From Helicobacteraceae bacterium (GTDB lineage Bacteria; Campylobacterota; Campylobacteria; Campylobacterales; Sulfurimonadaceae), in assembly GCA_015488855.1 (NCBI GenBank), contig WFMY01000193.1, forward strand, positions 1 to 6,795: 6,795 nt of DNA, in the 5' to 3' direction. The translations under genes were made by a program, and so were the position numbers. Of the stretch, positions 1-6,208 are shown one piece after another. Position 1 is the first letter of the stretch; the number at the start of each line of letters is the position of its first letter. Below the pieces are notes generated by a model that saw only the letters and a list, made by a program, of their open reading frames with translations, was not told the origin of the DNA and made no database searches.

Positions 1-56
1 AAACAAGCAATAATTTCACGACAAAGTGGAACTTGTTTAGCGGTTGGGTAGTTCAC
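1..56 (-). CDS. Possible 5' end of an unidentified gene, cut by the window edge
   Basis: On the minus strand an open frame starts with GTG at 56-54 and runs through position 1 without a stop. It reads (M)NYPTAKQVPLCREIIAC. The GTG shares bases with the TGA stop of the yaaA-like gene (GTGA overlap), a common arrangement for translationally coupled genes. The frame is closed upstream by TAA at 68-66, and GTG is the only start codon after it. There is no clear Shine-Dalgarno sequence. Only 18 codons are visible, so neither the coding nature nor the family can be decided; I do not recognise the product. It could equally be a chance open frame. Confidence 0.4.
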   Translation of the reverse strand, partial: MNYPTAKQVPLCREIIAC

Positions 57-781
57 TTTAGTATATTATACACTATCTCAGTTTTGTTTTTCACTGTTTG
101 AATCTCATGAACAGTGAGGTTTTTTATCTCTAAAGAGATAAACTCTTCTATGCTTTGTATGTTATTTTGTGCAACTGCTTTGAGAACTAAGCCTCTGTAA
201 GCTTTCGCCCAGTGGCTAACAACCTTACCACCTTTTAAAAATTTGAGTGTGGTATAGGGTTTAGTTGGCTTGTAAAATTTATCGTAATATCCAGCTCGCA
301 AGTCTAAAATCTCATCTTGAGATAAAAGAAGATCGAGTTGATAAGAAAATCTTTCTTTATAAAACTTGTCTGGTGCTATATCTCCGATATTGTTTCCCTG
401 TTTCACTTTATAATTTGCTATGGTATCTCCCGCATAGATCGGTCCATAAAGATTGGAAAAAATGAGAGTATTTTTTTTAATATACTTTTGTGCATCATCA
501 TTAAGTGCATCATAGTCCAGATAATCATAAGCTACTCCACGGTATCGTTCTATGGCACACATAAGTTCAGAGTGAAAGATATCTACTATGTAGGGTGCAC
601 AATCGCTGAATTTTTTCATACCAAAGAGCTTTTTTATGGAGTCTTCATCTTGTGAGTTTACTATCTTGTTATAAGTGTTAAGGATCTCATCTCTTGCAGA
701 GTCAGCACCAAGTAGTGGAGTTTTTGTTTTAACACCTCCACCTCTTTTACCTTCGGAGGGTGAAAACAATATTTTTAACAT
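53..781 (-). CDS. yaaA: YaaA family peroxide stress protein (UPF0246/DUF328)
   Basis: This 242-residue soluble protein opens with ILFSPSEGK, the N-terminal signature of the YaaA/UPF0246 family. It also carries a central LYGPIYAGDTIANYKVKQG-like segment, equivalent to the LYG...PYR region of family members, and a late GKVVSHWAKAYRG motif. Known members are about 240-260 residues, so it looks full length. In E. coli, YaaA is induced by OxyR and limits free intracellular iron during hydrogen peroxide stress; transfer of that role here is an inference. It has no signal peptide or membrane segment and should be cytoplasmic. The ATG at 781-779 is preceded by AAAGG at 793-789 with a 7-nt spacer, which supports this start. 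It is transcribed divergently from the FecR-cyclase operon and shares a 69-bp intergenic region with it. No clear promoter for this direction was found, although TATTAT (825-820) could be a -10 lying on top of the opposite promoter. Confidence 0.85.
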   Translation of the reverse strand: MLKILFSPSEGKRGGGVKTKTPLLGADSARDEILNTYNKIVNSQDEDSIKKLFGMKKFSDCAPYIVDIFHSELMCAIERYRGVAYDYLDYDALNDDAQKYIKKNTLIFSNLYGPIYAGDTIANYKVKQGNNIGDIAPDKFYKERFSYQLDLLLSQDEILDLRAGYYDKFYKPTKPYTTLKFLKGGKVVSHWAKAYRGLVLKAVAQNNIQSIEEFISLEIKNLTVHEIQTVKNKTEIVYNILK

Positions 782-795
782 TTTTCAGCCTTTAA

Positions 796-824
796 TTAAC
801 AAAATAAACTTAACATGCTATAAT
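796..824 (+). promoter_or_regulatory. Sigma70-type promoter of the FecR-cyclase-phosphodiesterase operon
   Basis: TTAACA (796-801) and TATAAT (819-824) are separated by 17 nt. A TG at 816-817 gives an extended -10 (TGCTATAAT). Transcription would start near 831, leaving a leader of about 20 nt before the FecR gene at 851. A CRP-like palindrome was looked for and not seen. This is the only good promoter upstream of the three-gene operon. Confidence 0.7.
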
Positions 825-850
825 AGTTTAAATTATTTTGGGAGTATAGT

Positions 851-1666
851 ATGAAATCTGTTTTAATAACATTAATTTTGTCTTTTTTTACACTTATCAA
901 CGCAAGTGCAGTGATTGGAAGTGTTACCTCTGTCACAGGAAGTGTAAAAGTTAAAAGTGAAGGTTCTATTAAAAAGTCAAAAGTTAAAGTTGGGCAGGAG
1001 CTTAGAGAGGGTGATTTGGTTACAACCTCTAGAAAAGCTAAAACAGTTATTAAGCTTAAAGATGGTTCTACTATTGTTCTAGATGTAAGCTCTTCGGTTC
1101 ATTTCGCAGCTAACAATGCCATCAATCAAAAGGGTGGAAAAGTTTTTTATAACATCACCTCACGAGATGCAAAAAACTCCTTGAAAGTGAAAACTCCTTT
1201 TGCTATTATTGGGATTAAGGGGACTACTTTTGTTATCAACTCTAGTGAAAAAAATAAGAGTGTAGCACTTAAAGAGGGTAAGATTGGTGTGTCGAGTGCT
1301 ACTTCACAATCTTTTGAACTTTACACAAAAGAGGTCTTAGCTCAGTACAATACTTACATCAATGAACAAATGGAAGGATTTGATAAGTTCAAGGGTATCA
1401 AAAAACCAAAACCTGTGATAACTAAAGAGTTTGATCTTGAAGCAGGAAATGTTATCTCTTTTGAGGGTCATGTCGTTAAGGAAAGTGGATGGAATAGTGC
1501 TGATGATACTGAATTTGATGATTTTGAGGGTATGGCATCAAGTGGTGTAAAGATGAAGATGTCAGATACTCTAAAAGATACAAATGCTATATTTGGTGAC
1601 AATGTCGATTCTCAGATAAATGGTAGTAAACATTTAGATGCTGTTGATAAAGCAATGGATTTTTAG
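851..1666 (+). CDS. Exported FecR-domain protein
   Basis: This 271-residue protein begins with a typical Sec signal peptide: K2, a hydrophobic core at residues 4-16, and an NASA site with likely cleavage after A20. Residues about 21-150 match the FecR domain (PF04773). They show GSVTSVTGSVKVK, a GQELREGDLVTT turn, KDGSTIVLD, and the diagnostic VKTPFAIIGIKGTTFVI strand ending in KEGKIGV. Classical FecR is an inner-membrane anti-sigma regulator with a cytoplasmic N-terminal region and a membrane helix. This protein lacks both and is instead a stand-alone periplasmic or surface beta-rich domain. The C-terminal roughly 100 residues are polar and partly acidic, with no domain I recognise. GGGAG at 840-844, 6 nt before the ATG, supports the start. 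The gene lies 23 nt upstream of the CHASE2 cyclase, and no TonB receptor or ECF sigma gene is nearby. A role as ligand-binding or structural partner of the CHASE2 sensor is inferred from context. Confidence 0.85.
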   Translation: MKSVLITLILSFFTLINASAVIGSVTSVTGSVKVKSEGSIKKSKVKVGQELREGDLVTTSRKAKTVIKLKDGSTIVLDVSSSVHFAANNAINQKGGKVFYNITSRDAKNSLKVKTPFAIIGIKGTTFVINSSEKNKSVALKEGKIGVSSATSQSFELYTKEVLAQYNTYINEQMEGFDKFKGIKKPKPVITKEFDLEAGNVISFEGHVVKESGWNSADDTEFDDFEGMASSGVKMKMSDTLKDTNAIFGDNVDSQINGSKHLDAVDKAMDF

Positions 1667-1689
1667 AGTTTAAGTAAAAGGTGGATTTG

Positions 1690-3735
1690 ATGAAAGATAA
1701 GCTTCTTTACTTTGTTGCTTTAATTCCAGTATTGATAATAGTCTTAGTGCTACAAATATATAAGGTGGAGCCTTTTGAAAGTTTTTCTTTGCGTTTCAAT
1801 GATATTAATTTTGAACTTCAAGATAAAGAGATAAGTAAAGATGTTGTTTTTGTTGCTGTTGATGAACCAAGTGTAAATACTTATGGTAGATGGCCTTGGA
1901 AAAGAGAAAAATTGGCACTTGGTGTCAACAACCTATCTCAAGCTGATGTCGTGCTTATGGATATGATTTTTTCTGAACCAACCTCAGAGGAACAAGACGC
2001 AATATTAGGAGAATCTATCTCAAATCTCAATGCAAGTGTATGTGGATTTTTTCTTAGACACAATGCTACTCAAGGGATAACTGATGATGAGCTAGATGTA
2101 CTTAGCGATTCTTCATTAGACCTTTTACAGTCCCAAGTTGCAAAATATTCAAACCCTCATTTTCCATCTGCTGAGTTTGCTGAGATGAACATCTTACCAA
2201 TACTAGAATCTTGTACCCTCTCTGGGAGCTTTTCAACTTTTAGAGCGAGTGATGACAAGTTTCGTCTCTATCCTGTTGCAATGTACTTTCAAAATATACT
2301 CTATCCCTCTCTTGGGATTCAAGGTTTACGACTTAAGTTTAACAAAGATATCTCTAGGGTAGATGCACACCATGTCCAGATAAATGATAAAAAGATTAGT
2401 CTCAATGACGATGGTCTTGTCCTAGTAAACTTTTATAAACGAGATCAGTATAAGATAATCTCTTTTTTAGATGTAGCTACTGGAGTAGTTAAGCCTGAGT
2501 ATTTTAAAGGTAAGATTGTTATTTTAGGGATTACTGAAGTTGGTTCTGGGGATATTGTAAGTACACCTATTGGTTCTATTCCTGGGCCTCTTGTGCATTA
2601 TACTTTCATCTCAAACTTACTTCAAGGGCATCTTATTAGTGAGCCAAAGATGGTGTCGTCTTGGTTAATTGTATTTTTTGTCTTTTTGCCTTTTGTGTTA
2701 GTGCTTTTCTTTTCTAAGATTTTTCATCGGGTTCTTATAGATATATTAGTTTATTTTTTAGTCTATATCTTTATTCGTTATCTTTTTATTAGCGAGATGC
2801 TTTATATTGACTTATTCTTCCCTTTGATTGCTTTGTTCTTATCAGCAGCTACAGTTGAAGGCATAGCCTTTACTAAGCAAGAAAATCGAGGAAAGTTTTT
2901 AAAAGATACTTTCTCCTCATACCTTTCTGGTGATCTACTCAACCAGCTTATTGCTAATCCTGATTCTATCAAACTAGGTGGGGAGAAAAAAGAGCTTACC
3001 ATCCTTTTTAGTGATATTCGTGGATTTACAACGATTTCCGAATCAATGACACCAGAAAAGCTTATCGAGATACTTAACCGTTACTTTACCCCTATGACAC
3101 AATCTGTTTTAGACAACGGTGGAATGCTTGATAAATACATAGGTGATGCCGTTATGGCATTTTTTAATGCCCCTGTAGATGTTAAGCAGCATGCAGATGC
3201 AGCTTGTCACAGTGCCCTTTCTATGATAAAAAAGTTAGATGCTCTTAACAAGGTTTTTGAGGCAGAGAACATTATCCCTATCCGCATAGGGATAGGACTT
3301 AATACTGCTGAGGTTATTGTAGGAAATATTGGTAGTGATGCGAAAAAAGATTATACTGTTATTGGTGATGGAGTAAATCTTGCTTCAAGGGTTGAGGGTT
3401 TAACAAAAAACTATACTATACAGATACTTATCACAGAATTTACAGTTGCAAAGCTCACTGAGAAATTTATATACAGAGAGATTGAACCAGTAAAAGTTAA
3501 AGGCAAAGATGAGGCTGTACTTCTATTTGAGTTGATGCCAGATACTGAAACTTCATTAGAGATTAAGCGACACTATGAAGAAGCACTAGATATATACAAA
3601 GGACTAGATTTACAAAAAGCAAAAGCTTTATTTACTCAGATAGTCAATGATTTTGATGATGGACCATCTGAATATATGTTAGAAAAAATCCAAAGAAATG
3701 AGCATTGGGGTGTTCATAAAATGACAACAAAATAG
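1690..3735 (+). CDS. CHASE2-domain class III adenylate cyclase (membrane sensor)
   Basis: This 681-residue membrane protein probably makes cAMP from ATP in response to a periplasmic signal. An N-terminal membrane helix (residues about 4-22) is followed by a large periplasmic CHASE2 domain (about 25-315) with the family's GRWPWKRE motif (W68-P69-W70) and LMDMIFSEP. Three membrane helices follow (about 321-345, 348-366, 373-392), then the cytoplasmic cyclase domain (about 430-610). Catalytic residues look complete: metal ligands D442 (LFSDIRGFT) and D486 (KYIGDAVMAF), ATP-selecting K482 and T556 (DYTVIGD), and transition-state N563 and R567 (GVNLASR). The K/T pair favours adenylate over guanylate cyclase. 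A TPR-like helical tail (about 625-670) is common in this family. I chose ATG 1690: it has AAGGTGG at 1678-1684 with a 5-nt spacer. A GTG at 1681 in the same frame would lie inside that ribosome site. The TAG stop (3733-3735) is followed within 60 nt by the phosphodiesterase gene. The signal sensed is unknown. Confidence 0.92.
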   Translation: MKDKLLYFVALIPVLIIVLVLQIYKVEPFESFSLRFNDINFELQDKEISKDVVFVAVDEPSVNTYGRWPWKREKLALGVNNLSQADVVLMDMIFSEPTSEEQDAILGESISNLNASVCGFFLRHNATQGITDDELDVLSDSSLDLLQSQVAKYSNPHFPSAEFAEMNILPILESCTLSGSFSTFRASDDKFRLYPVAMYFQNILYPSLGIQGLRLKFNKDISRVDAHHVQINDKKISLNDDGLVLVNFYKRDQYKIISFLDVATGVVKPEYFKGKIVILGITEVGSGDIVSTPIGSIPGPLVHYTFISNLLQGHLISEPKMVSSWLIVFFVFLPFVLVLFFSKIFHRVLIDILVYFLVYIFIRYLFISEMLYIDLFFPLIALFLSAATVEGIAFTKQENRGKFLKDTFSSYLSGDLLNQLIANPDSIKLGGEKKELTILFSDIRGFTTISESMTPEKLIEILNRYFTPMTQSVLDNGGMLDKYIGDAVMAFFNAPVDVKQHADAACHSALSMIKKLDALNKVFEAENIIPIRIGIGLNTAEVIVGNIGSDAKKDYTVIGDGVNLASRVEGLTKNYTIQILITEFTVAKLTEKFIYREIEPVKVKGKDEAVLLFELMPDTETSLEIKRHYEEALDIYKGLDLQKAKALFTQIVNDFDDGPSEYMLEKIQRNEHWGVHKMTTK

Positions 3736-3743
3736 GACAAATT

Positions 3744-3827
3744 ATGTATAATAAATTTCTCAAAGAATTTACTTCTTTGATAAAGGAGACAAACAATGAA
3801 ACATCCAAGAAGCTTGAATGCAAATGA
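3744..3827 (+). other. 27-codon ORF overlapping the HD-GYP gene; probable frameshifted N-terminus or leader peptide
   Basis: ATG 3744 lies 8 nt after the cyclase stop and is preceded by AGGA (3734-3737, 6-nt spacer). The frame codes MYNKFLKEFTSLIKETNNETSKKLECK and stops at TGA 3825-3827. It therefore overlaps the first 32 nt of the next gene in another frame. Removing one base (for example G3816) joins it smoothly to the downstream frame as ...NNETSKKL-NANEILQLIF..., which looks like one continuous amphipathic N-terminus. So this may be the original start of the HD-GYP protein, broken by a one-base insertion or a sequencing error. It could instead be a genuine short coupled leader ORF. The sequence alone cannot separate these. 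Confidence 0.4.
3783..3788 (+). promoter_or_regulatory. Shine-Dalgarno site deciding the start of the HD-GYP gene
   Basis: AAGGAG sits 7 nt before ATG 3796, a near-ideal ribosome binding site. It supports translation starting at 3796 even though the preceding 27-codon frame reads straight through it (as codons for Lys-Glu). If the upstream frame is the ancestral N-terminus, this site would rescue expression of almost the whole protein. Confidence 0.75.
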
Positions 3828-5721
3828 GATTTTACAATTAATATTTGTTTATTTGACAGAGGTCTCAAAAGAGAGAGACTATGATGAAACTATCCGTATC
3901 TTGGCAGATATGGGTAGGGCTTTAACCTCTTCTGATAGATGCACAGTATGGGTTGTGAGTGATGATAAAAAAACGATTTGGACAAAAGTTGCCCATGGGG
4001 TAGAGGGAAGATTACAAATTCCAATAGATTCTGGGATAGTTGGAAGCTCAATTATTAATGAAGAAAAAATTCTTATTGATGATGTGTATGATGATTTGAG
4101 ATTTAATGCAAATGTAGATAAAGAGACTGGATACCGTACAAAAAGCATGATGGTAATTCCAATGTTTAATAATGAAGATGAAATTATTGGTGCTTTTCAA
4201 GTGATGAATCATCAGGGAGAAAAAGGTGTCTTTGACGATAGAGATATGCAACGACTTACTCTCGCAAGTACCTATGCAGCTGAAACCTTATCTGCGGCAG
4301 CTCTCACTCAAGAGATAGATGACACCCAAAGAGAAGTGGTTTTTACGATGGGTGCTATTGGAGAATCTCGTTCCAAAGAGACAGGAAACCATGTTAAAAG
4401 AGTTGCAGAATACTCAGAGATACTTGGACTTGCCTATGGCATGACGCAGGATGAGGCAGAGATGCTCAAGCAAGCTTCTCCTATGCATGATATAGGTAAG
4501 ATAGCTATTCCAGATGCAGTCCTTAAAAAACCTGGAAGGTTTAATGAAGAAGAGCGTAAAATCATGGATACTCATGCTGAACTCGGTTTCAATATGATTA
4601 AAAATTCAGAGAGACCACTTCTAAAAGCTGCTGCTGTAGTCGCTTATGAACACCATGAAAAATGGAATGGAACTGGTTATCCAAGAAAACTTTCAGGTGA
4701 AAATATCCATATATATGGGCGTATTACAGCGATTGCTGATGTCTTTGATGCTCTTGGCTCAGATAGGGTCTATAAAAAAGCTTGGGACGATGAAAAGATT
4801 TTTAAATTGTTTAAAGAAGAAAGAGGGGAACATTTTGATCCAAAGCTTGTAGACCTATTTTTTGAAAACTTAGATGATCTACTTGATGTCCGTGAGAAGT
4901 TTAAAGACCACTATACAAAACCTGAAATTACAGCACAAAAAGTAAGTGATAAGATACAAATATTGGGTGCTTATGGTACAAAAGCCCCTGGTTTTGGAAC
5001 AAGTTCTTTTTTGCTCAATAAGAAAAATGTCATAGATGCTGGTAACCTACTAAGACCACTCAAAGATGCAAGTGTAGATATCCAAAATATCTGGTTAACA
5101 CATTCCCATCTTGATCACATTAGTGATATTGCCTATATTTTGGATAATTATTTTTCACAGAGGAAAACAACACTCAACATTATTGGTTTGCCCGATACTC
5201 TTAAAGCGATAAAGGAAAATTTTCTCAATAATTCTATTTGGCCAGATTTTTCTAAAATACCACTTGTTCAGTCAGATAATATGGCTATTAAGTATATGGA
5301 AATAGAACTGGGAAAAGTATATGGACTTGGCAATGATGAGTTTATAGAGGCATTCCCTACTGATCATACAGTTGCAAGTTGTGGGTATATTTTTACAAAA
5401 AATGATAGTAGTGTTCTAATCACAGCAGATACCTACAAGATGTCTAATGTATTTGAGATTATAGAACAAAGAGAAGATATAAAGTCAGTAGTTTTTGAGT
5501 GTTCTTTTCCCTCCTCAATGGAAGAGTTAGCAAAAAGTTCAAAACATTTAACACCAAAGCTACTTTTTCAGATGATGGAAGAGTTGAAAAGAGATGATTT
5601 TAATCTCTACATCAATCACATTAAGCCATCTTTTATTCATACAATAGCTAAAGAGATTGAAGAGATGCAAGGAAAATGGGAGCCTAAAATATTAAAAGAT
5701 GAAGATTATATAAATTTCTAA
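3796..5721 (+). CDS. GAF / HD-GYP / class II cyclic-nucleotide phosphodiesterase-like fusion protein
   Basis: This 641-residue protein has no signal peptide or membrane helix, so it should be cytoplasmic. A GAF domain (residues about 25-172) keeps part of the cyclic-nucleotide-binding NKFDE signature (N138, F146, D150; K is H139 and E is M151). An HD-GYP domain (about 185-370) has an intact c-di-GMP phosphodiesterase site: E195-T-G-N-H199, H231-D232-I-G-K235, H260, HHEKWNGTGYP (286-296) and D315. The C-terminal domain (about 386-641) has a metallo-beta-lactamase fold of the class II cAMP phosphodiesterase type (PDE1/CpdP-like): HSHLDH (436-441), H524 in TDH, D545 in TADT, FECSFP, HLTP and INHIKP with H608. 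Known activities of these families are hydrolysis of c-di-GMP and of 3',5'-cAMP; both are inferred here. The gene lies 60 nt behind the adenylate cyclase and is probably co-transcribed with it. The start at 3796 has an AAGGAG ribosome site, but a frameshifted upstream extension (from 3744) may belong to it. Confidence 0.9.
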   Translation: MKHPRSLNANEILQLIFVYLTEVSKERDYDETIRILADMGRALTSSDRCTVWVVSDDKKTIWTKVAHGVEGRLQIPIDSGIVGSSIINEEKILIDDVYDDLRFNANVDKETGYRTKSMMVIPMFNNEDEIIGAFQVMNHQGEKGVFDDRDMQRLTLASTYAAETLSAAALTQEIDDTQREVVFTMGAIGESRSKETGNHVKRVAEYSEILGLAYGMTQDEAEMLKQASPMHDIGKIAIPDAVLKKPGRFNEEERKIMDTHAELGFNMIKNSERPLLKAAAVVAYEHHEKWNGTGYPRKLSGENIHIYGRITAIADVFDALGSDRVYKKAWDDEKIFKLFKEERGEHFDPKLVDLFFENLDDLLDVREKFKDHYTKPEITAQKVSDKIQILGAYGTKAPGFGTSSFLLNKKNVIDAGNLLRPLKDASVDIQNIWLTHSHLDHISDIAYILDNYFSQRKTTLNIIGLPDTLKAIKENFLNNSIWPDFSKIPLVQSDNMAIKYMEIELGKVYGLGNDEFIEAFPTDHTVASCGYIFTKNDSSVLITADTYKMSNVFEIIEQREDIKSVVFECSFPSSMEELAKSSKHLTPKLLFQMMEELKRDDFNLYINHIKPSFIHTIAKEIEEMQGKWEPKILKDEDYINF

Positions 5722-5729
5722 AAAAATGC

Positions 5730-5758
5730 TTGACATTAGAAGTATTTTTGTCTATAAT
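5730..5758 (+). promoter_or_regulatory. Full-consensus sigma70 promoter of the tRNA-tuf cluster
   Basis: TTGACA (5730-5735), a 17-nt spacer and TATAAT (5753-5758) match the sigma70 consensus at every position. The start of transcription would be near 5765, about 11 nt before tRNA-Thr(UGU). The -35 begins only 8 nt after the TAA of the phosphodiesterase gene. Campylobacterota promoters usually lack a conserved -35, so a perfect one fits the high output needed for stable RNA. Confidence 0.92.
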
Positions 5759-5762
5759 TCCC

Positions 5763-5864
5763 ATTCAATTTCGATGCTGGCATAGCTCAGTTGGCTAGAG
5801 CAGTTGATTTGTAATCAACAGGCCCGGGGTTCAAATCCTCGTGCCAGCACCATTGAAATAGAAT
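5763..5864 (+). repeat. Complementary leader/trailer arms bracketing tRNA-Thr(UGU)
   Basis: Leader ATTCAATTTC (5763-5772) can pair with trailer GAAATAGAAT (5855-5864): nine base pairs with one A-A mismatch. The 5' arm ends 3 nt before the mature tRNA and the 3' arm starts 2 nt after CCA. In the precursor this would form an extra helix below the acceptor stem, which could guide 5' and 3' processing. The predicted transcription start (about 5765) may remove the outermost pairs. Chance pairing in AT-rich DNA is possible. Confidence 0.4.
5776..5852 (+). tRNA. trnT: tRNA-Thr (anticodon UGU)
   Basis: A 77-nt cloverleaf with encoded CCA (5850-5852). The acceptor stem GCTGGCA/TGCCAGC is fully paired. 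The anticodon stem is GTTGA/TCAAC with loop TTTGTAA and anticodon TGT at 5810-5812, which reads ACA-type threonine codons. The T-arm carries GGTTCAAATCC. It is the first gene behind the consensus promoter and corresponds in order to E. coli thrU. Confidence 0.97.
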
Positions 5865-5894
5865 ATTAGAAACAGTGTTAGACCAAATAATAAT

Positions 5895-5979
5895 GGTGGG
5901 ATAGTCAAGTGGCCAACGACGGCAGACTGTAAATCTGCTCCCTATGGGTTCAGAGGTTCGACTCCTCTTCCCACCACCA
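5895..5979 (+). tRNA. trnY: tRNA-Tyr (anticodon GUA)
   Basis: An 85-nt class II tRNA with a long variable arm (CTCCCTATGGGTTCAG region), as expected for bacterial tRNA-Tyr. The acceptor GGTGGGA/TCCCACC is fully paired, and the anticodon stem GCAGA/TCTGC holds loop CTGTAAA with GTA at 5929-5931. CCA is encoded (5977-5979). It reads both tyrosine codons through queuosine-type G34, a known property of the family. It lies 42 nt after tRNA-Thr(UGU). Confidence 0.97.
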
Positions 5980-5980
5980 C

Positions 5981-6069
<89 letters not shown>

Positions 6070-6083
<14 letters not shown>

Positions 6084-6208
6084 TATTTTGGAAGCTGAAG
6101 TACAATTTTCATTAATTAACTTCTACATCTTTTGATAGCTTTTTATCTAATTCCAAACTAATAATTAATTATTAATGTTAAAAAAATCATGCAATTATTG
6201 CTTATTTT
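6070..6208 (+). other. 139-nt AT-rich spacer between tRNA-Gly and tRNA-Thr(GGU)
   Basis: No ORF with a ribosome site is visible. It holds the 3' arm of the tRNA-Gly clamp, a TTAATTAA palindrome (6112-6119), a 16-bp all-AT palindrome TAATAATTAATTATTA (6159-6174) and a GCAAT-T-ATTGC inverted repeat (6191-6201). No convincing promoter or GC-rich terminator hairpin was found. tRNA-Thr(GGU) therefore may depend on read-through from the promoter at 5730, or on a weak AT-rich promoter I cannot identify. Confidence 0.5.

Noticed and set aside
265..655. Two plus-strand ORFs (265-465 and 338-655) opposite yaaA
   Set aside because: They lie antisense to a well-supported gene, have no ribosome site or recognisable domain, and read as hydrophobic/cysteine-rich shadow translations.
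782..850. CRP/cAMP binding site in front of the cyclase operon
   Set aside because: Looked for a TGTGA-N6-TCACA-like palindrome because cAMP feedback would make sense; none is present.
3747..3752. TATAAT between the cyclase and the HD-GYP gene as an internal promoter
   Set aside because: It overlaps the first codons of the short ORF, and the nearest -35-like sequence (ATGACA at 3721) gives a 20-nt spacer. It cannot be excluded but is too weak to list.
3813..3827. Programmed +1 frameshifting as in prfB
   Set aside because: There is no slippery CTT-TGA, and the AAGGAG site is about 25 nt upstream, too far to stimulate slippage. Mutation or a leader ORF is simpler.
2802..4251. Minus-strand ORFs at 2802-3002, 3644-3868, 3879-4148 and 4048-4251
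   Set aside because: All lie antisense within the cyclase and phosphodiesterase genes, whose domain motifs are continuous there. They have no supporting signals.
4646..4852. Plus-strand 68-codon ORF inside the HD-GYP gene
   Set aside because: It is an out-of-frame shadow of the conserved HHEKWNGTGYP region.
6159..6174. 16-bp perfect palindrome made only of A and T, as an operator or origin element
   Set aside because: In such AT-rich spacer DNA this can arise by chance; there are no repeats of it and no known binding motif.
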